DNA of 32,949 nucleotides from NCBI GenBank assembly GCA_038876335.1, contig JAVYYS010000001.1:1-32949 (forward strand), given 5' to 3'. A program made the position numbers and the translations under genes. This DNA is from JAKATY01 sp038876335 (GTDB lineage Archaea > Micrarchaeota > Micrarchaeia > Micrarchaeales > Micrarchaeaceae). The notes below the pieces were generated by a model. It was not told the DNA's origin. It made no database searches and saw only the letters and a list, made by a program, of their open reading frames with translations. Below, piece after piece: positions 29,849 to 32,949 of the stretch (its first letter is position 1; the number at the start of each line of letters is the position of its first letter).

Positions 29849-30511
29849 GTGACCAGTTCTGAAGTATTGAAAGATGCAGGGAGCTTTAGCTATGAAAGCA
29901 GCGCAAAAACCACAGGTATAGTGGAGCGCGCTCTGAGGGATGTGGCAGAGGACAACTGGAAAACAAAGATCTCAGATCCAAAAATTATAGAAGAGCTCGC
30001 AAGACACATGTCAAGCATGGAAAAAATAATTCCGGGATTTAGATACGAATACATCTACTCAGACAGGCTTATTTCAAGCATCAAACATATGGAGGCAAGC
30101 AGCACGATCAAATTTGTGAGGAACCTTGAGTCCATAGCCTATTTCTATTCCAAATTTTTTGAAGTAGAAACTGCTTCACTTGTGGTGCTTGGTCTGCTAT
30201 CTAAAACGCATGGATATTCAAGCGCAGAGCAGCACCGCCGCATAATATTAAGGAAACTTTCTGCTAAAGCAGAGCTGTACAAAAAAAGAATCTCCTATTA
30301 TGAAAGCAGATTCGATTCTATGTACGCCGAACTCAGAAAAACACAATCTGGCATATTCCGCTTCCTAAAACGCAGTCGGGCAACCAGAGTTTCTGCAGAG
30401 ATAAAAGCGATAAGTCCACGTTATAAGGCCGCCGAAGCAGGATTCAGACGCATCTCTAAAATGATTGAGAAGATGGGTGGCGGAAAAAGCACCCTAGATG
30501 CGCCTGTTTAG
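29849..30511 (+). CDS. Helical cytosolic protein, unknown function
   Basis: I do not recognise this 220-residue protein. It is almost entirely predicted helix with several charged stretches, no signal peptide and no cysteine. The region around residues 85-125 is more hydrophobic (SIAYFYSKFFEVETASLVVLGLLSK), and 130-210 is basic (RRIILRKLSAKAELYKKR; RFLKRSRATRVSAEIK), with a likely coiled coil. The start is GTG with GTGAT just upstream. It runs head-on into the beta-CASP nuclease gene with no bases between the two stop codons. It could be a nucleic-acid- or membrane-associated factor, but nothing in the sequence decides this. Confidence 0.65.
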   Translation: MTSSEVLKDAGSFSYESSAKTTGIVERALRDVAEDNWKTKISDPKIIEELARHMSSMEKIIPGFRYEYIYSDRLISSIKHMEASSTIKFVRNLESIAYFYSKFFEVETASLVVLGLLSKTHGYSSAEQHRRIILRKLSAKAELYKKRISYYESRFDSMYAELRKTQSGIFRFLKRSRATRVSAEIKAISPRYKAAEAGFRRISKMIEKMGGGKSTLDAPV

Positions 30512-31765
30512 TCACTTTAACTCTATTTCCTCGCCGATTTTAGGCGCATAAGCATCGAATCCTTCCCCCCTAAGATTCTCGGCCAGCATTTGCACACTTT
30601 CCTCGCTTCCGTGCATGCATATTACTGTGTTGGGTGCGCTTTCCCTCACATACCTGTAAAGGTCGCTCATTCCTGCGTGCGCGGAAAAATCGTAAAGAGA
30701 AACAGGGTTGCTTATCCTCCTTCTCTTGCCATCTAGTGTTATGGTTCCGTTTTTGAGCAGGCTGCTGCCATTTGTTCCTTCTATCTGATAGCCTGTCAGC
30801 AACACTGCAGAATTTGCGTTTAGCTTTGTTATGTAATCAAGTACGGGGCCTCCGTTGAGCATGCCAGCGGTGGTAAGTATTATCGAGGGCTCTGAAAGTG
30901 CGATGGCCCTGTCAGAGCGGTCCTCTATAACTGTTGCCCTTTCAATAGCTTTTTTCAGAAGATGTGCATTATCTATAAAGTTTGAATGCGACAGGACGAT
31001 TTTTGTGGCTTCTCTTACCATTCCATCCACGTGTGTTAAATCTGCAAGACCATTTTCATAAAGTATAGTAAGTATTTCCTGCCCCCTGCCTACAGCGAAG
31101 ACGGGCAGAAGAACATTGCCGCCTCTCTCCAGCACCTCCTTAACTTTATTTATAAACTCCCTTGTTAGCGCCTTCCTATCTGGATGGTCTTTGTATGCAT
31201 ATGTGGACTCTATGGCAAGCACATCACTTTTCACAATTTTGGCGCCCCTGTGCAAGGTTTGTGGCTGAAGTTTGAAGTCGCCTGTGTAAAGTATCCTTTT
31301 GTTCTCTTTTGCGTTAAGCCTCTCCAGCAAAATGGTTGCACTGCCGGCTATGTGCCCAGCGTCGTTGAACTCTATGGAGAAATTCCCATATTCCAGTGCA
31401 GCTCCATATTCCACTCTGGTGTAATGCTTTGCAAAGTTATTAACTTGCTTCCTGTGGAACTTTCCTTGCTTATGTTCGCGGAGTGCTATCTTCATAGAGT
31501 CTTCAAGCAGAAGCTCCGAAAGTTCCAGCGTGGGGGGCGTTCCAAAAGCATCCGGAAGCATTGTATTGTAAAGCGCAGGAGACATGCCGCTGTGGTCAAG
31601 GTGCGCGTGGCTGAGAAGTAATGCGTCTATGCGGCCAGGCTGAAGCGGGTATTCTGTCTTATGGTCAAGTTTTATACCGTAATCGAACAAAAAACTCTTT
31701 GAATCTTTTACGAGTAGGCCTGATCTTCCAACTTCTTGGGCTCCCCCCAATAGCTTCAACATCAT
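30512..31765 (-). CDS. Beta-CASP metallo-beta-lactamase ribonuclease (aCPSF2-like)
   Basis: A zinc-dependent RNA nuclease of the CPSF/RNase J superfamily. The 417 residues show metallo-beta-lactamase motif 2 SHAHLDHSG (His53, His55, Asp57, His58), the motif-3 region DAGHIAGSA, motif 4 YTGDF, and the beta-CASP blocks: VFAVGRGQE, TTAGMLNGG, and FSAHAGM plus CMHGSEE in place of motif C. No KH domain precedes the catalytic part, so it is aCPSF2-like rather than the KH-bearing aCPSF1. Such enzymes process or degrade RNA ends. It starts at MM (31765). It diverges from the winged-helix protein gene and meets the 220-aa gene stop to stop. Confidence 0.9.
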   Translation of the reverse strand: MMLKLLGGAQEVGRSGLLVKDSKSFLFDYGIKLDHKTEYPLQPGRIDALLLSHAHLDHSGMSPALYNTMLPDAFGTPPTLELSELLLEDSMKIALREHKQGKFHRKQVNNFAKHYTRVEYGAALEYGNFSIEFNDAGHIAGSATILLERLNAKENKRILYTGDFKLQPQTLHRGAKIVKSDVLAIESTYAYKDHPDRKALTREFINKVKEVLERGGNVLLPVFAVGRGQEILTILYENGLADLTHVDGMVREATKIVLSHSNFIDNAHLLKKAIERATVIEDRSDRAIALSEPSIILTTAGMLNGGPVLDYITKLNANSAVLLTGYQIEGTNGSSLLKNGTITLDGKRRRISNPVSLYDFSAHAGMSDLYRYVRESAPNTVICMHGSEESVQMLAENLRGEGFDAYAPKIGEEIELK

Positions 31766-31822
31766 CTGAACGATCTGACAAATCGGCAGTGCTGATTAGA
31801 GAACAATCGCCAACAATTGCCT

Positions 31823-31850
31823 CTTTAAAAATGAGTTTAAAGTATATAAA
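31823..31850. promoter_or_regulatory. Divergent promoter of the nuclease and winged-helix genes
   Basis: On the plus strand AGTATATAAATG (31841-31852) lies about 26-37 bases before ATG 31878, a good TATA box with a short leader. On the minus strand ATTTTTAAAGAGG (about 31822-31834) could serve the nuclease gene about 58 bases downstream. The two promoters nearly touch. Confidence 0.5.
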
Positions 31851-31877
31851 TGTTGCTGTCTTATAGGTAGTGATGCT

Positions 31878-32624
31878 ATGTCTGATGAAATAAATTTTGT
31901 AGACATCATGGCGCTTTCTAAAATAGGCCCCGACAGCGTAGTTGAGAAATTTGGGGGCCTGATAAACTCCTCGTTTTTCGACGCTTCAAACATACTCGGT
32001 ACCCTAAAGGTAAAAGGCCTTATCAACTTTACCACTGCATTTCCAGGTCAGAGCGCGATTACGGTGACAGAGTCGGGCAAGCAGCTTATGAATGAGGCTG
32101 AAAGCAAAGCAAATGAGCCTTTCGACCTTCTTGACTTCACGCTTCTTACCCAGCTCTCAGGCGGAAAGAAGACACTGGCTGATTTGAGCGGAGCGGTAAA
32201 CCTGCGCCCACGCGATATCGCTCTCCATTTGTATAAGCTAATGCGGACCGAGTATATAACTTCAAATTTTAGGAACGGCCTGCTTGACATTGCGCTTACT
32301 GAGAAAGGGTTCCTGAAGGTAAAAGCGGGCATGACCCAAGCTCCAGGCGCAGCAGCAAAAAATAACCAAGCAGATACCGGCGCAGCACCGCAACCTTTAA
32401 TTCAGCAGGGCGGCTCTGCGTCATTCCAAGGCGCAGCGGCGGTTTCAGAATCCCAACTTCAACAGCCGCAACCTAACCAGGCGGCACCACAGCCTGAGAG
32501 CGAGGTGGAGCGCCTGATAAAGGAGGCAAGAAAAAAGAAAGCCCGCCGTAATTTAATACTGTTCATAATAGTGGTGTTGGTTCTAATAGCGCTAATAGTT
32601 ATGGCAAAGATGCGGTTGATATGA
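31878..32624 (+). CDS. Tail-anchored protein with two winged-helix domains
   Basis: The N-terminal 150 residues contain two segments that look like winged-helix DNA-binding domains: about 6-72 (ending in the wing-like ITVTESGKQLM) and 82-150 (ending in IALTEKGFLKVKAG). Residues 151-207 are a Gln/Pro/Ala-rich linker. A basic KKKARR stretch precedes one hydrophobic segment (about 225-243, LILFIIVVLVLIALIVMA) at the extreme C-terminus, so the protein is predicted to be anchored by its tail with the DNA-binding part in the cytoplasm. I know of no named family. Start ATG 31878 has a GTGAT site and a good TATA box upstream. Confidence 0.72.
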   Translation: MSDEINFVDIMALSKIGPDSVVEKFGGLINSSFFDASNILGTLKVKGLINFTTAFPGQSAITVTESGKQLMNEAESKANEPFDLLDFTLLTQLSGGKKTLADLSGAVNLRPRDIALHLYKLMRTEYITSNFRNGLLDIALTEKGFLKVKAGMTQAPGAAAKNNQADTGAAPQPLIQQGGSASFQGAAAVSESQLQQPQPNQAAPQPESEVERLIKEARKKKARRNLILFIIVVLVLIALIVMAKMRLI

Positions 32625-32691
32625 TTCGGGACAGTCTAGATGTATGGGCTGCTGCATGCATGGGCGGCCGGTAAGAGGTGGCTGGTAATAT

Positions 32692-32949
32692 ATGGGCGAT
32701 GGTAAAGTACTCAGATTGCTTGATTATCTGGAGGCTCAGAAACTGCTAGAAAAGTACGGGATAGAGACAGTGCGCAGCGCTTATGTGAGTGATGCAGAGG
32801 ACGCTGTGTTGTTTTCGAGGGGGAAGCCTATAGTGCTGAAAGTGATATCGCAGCAGGCTCTGCATAAGTCGAAGAGCGGGCTAGTAAAACTCGGTCTCTC
32901 CAAACCAGAAGAGATACGCTCCGCATTTTCCTACCTTGCAAAGCAGGCG
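32692..32949 (+). CDS. ATP-grasp acyl-CoA synthetase (ADP-forming) subunit, N-terminal part
   Basis: The frame from ATG 32692 is open to the right edge (86 codons). The segment EAQKLLEKYGIETVRSAYVSDAEDAVLF, followed by GKPIVLKVISQQALHKSKSG and LVKLGLSKPEEIRSAFSYL, matches the start of the ATP-grasp domain of acetate-CoA ligase (ADP-forming) beta subunits and similar enzymes, which make acetyl-CoA or succinyl-CoA with ATP. An AGAGGTGG site lies about 13 bases before the ATG. The rest of the gene lies outside the window, so it is unclear whether this is a separate beta subunit or part of a fused chain. Confidence 0.8.
   Translation, partial: MGDGKVLRLLDYLEAQKLLEKYGIETVRSAYVSDAEDAVLFSRGKPIVLKVISQQALHKSKSGLVKLGLSKPEEIRSAFSYLAKQA

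Noticed and set aside
1..32949. CRISPR arrays, insertion sequences, integrases, toxin-antitoxin or defence genes
   Set aside because: No regularly spaced direct repeats, no transposase or integrase frames and no terminal inverted repeats were seen.

Overview
The window is archaeal chromosome. Evidence: FtsZ, eukaryote-like ribosomal proteins (L7Ae, S28e, L24e, L30e) with uS12 and uS7, EF-2, RNA polymerase subunit K, deoxyhypusine synthase, a geranylgeranyl-reductase-family flavoprotein, a beta-CASP nuclease, a PAC2 protein, AlaX, and TATA-box promoters with GGTGA-type ribosome binding sites. Genes are short and tightly packed, several ribosomal proteins are divergent or carry low-complexity tails, one tRNA looks interrupted in its D arm, and small proteins of unknown family recur. 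This fits a reduced-genome DPANN archaeon, perhaps Micrarchaeota/ARMAN-like; that placement is inference and was not tested.

Layout. 1-780: end of prolyl-tRNA synthetase, a small cysteine-rich protein, tRNA-Gln. 926-3119: deoxyhypusine synthase and ftsZ, divergent around a shared promoter region. 3149-8070 (minus strand): two translation clusters, L7Ae-S28e-L24e and L30e-S12-S7-EF2. L24e (49 codons) is short and easily missed. 8240-14232 (minus): a small unknown protein, a signal peptidase I, SMC and a site-2-type membrane protease. 14490-18467: a metallophosphoesterase, then GGR-RpoK, a PAC2 protein followed by tRNA-Leu, a decayed-looking frame, and a small basic protein made of two GYLYF repeats. 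18572-20676 (minus): a DUF192 protein and a delta-1-pyrroline-5-carboxylate dehydrogenase-like enzyme. 20976-26355 (plus): a complete SUF iron-sulfur cluster operon, sufB-sufD-sufC-sufS-sufU, behind a TATA box and a palindrome. 26371-32949: AlaX, an EamA transporter, a small membrane protein, RibB, a helical unknown protein, a beta-CASP nuclease, a tail-anchored winged-helix protein and the start of an ATP-grasp acyl-CoA synthetase subunit.

How it fits together. Most of the window is housekeeping: translation and its quality control (ProRS, AlaX, ribosomal proteins, EF-2, hypusination), division and chromosome maintenance (FtsZ, SMC), membrane protein processing (signal peptidase, site-2 protease), and iron-sulfur assembly. 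I see no CRISPR array, insertion sequence, integrase, toxin-antitoxin pair or defence island. The less ordinary material is the EF-2 GTPase centre, the tRNA-Leu D arm, the tRNA-like hairpin behind alaX, the suf operator candidate, the membrane-anchored double winged-helix protein, and several small unknown proteins.
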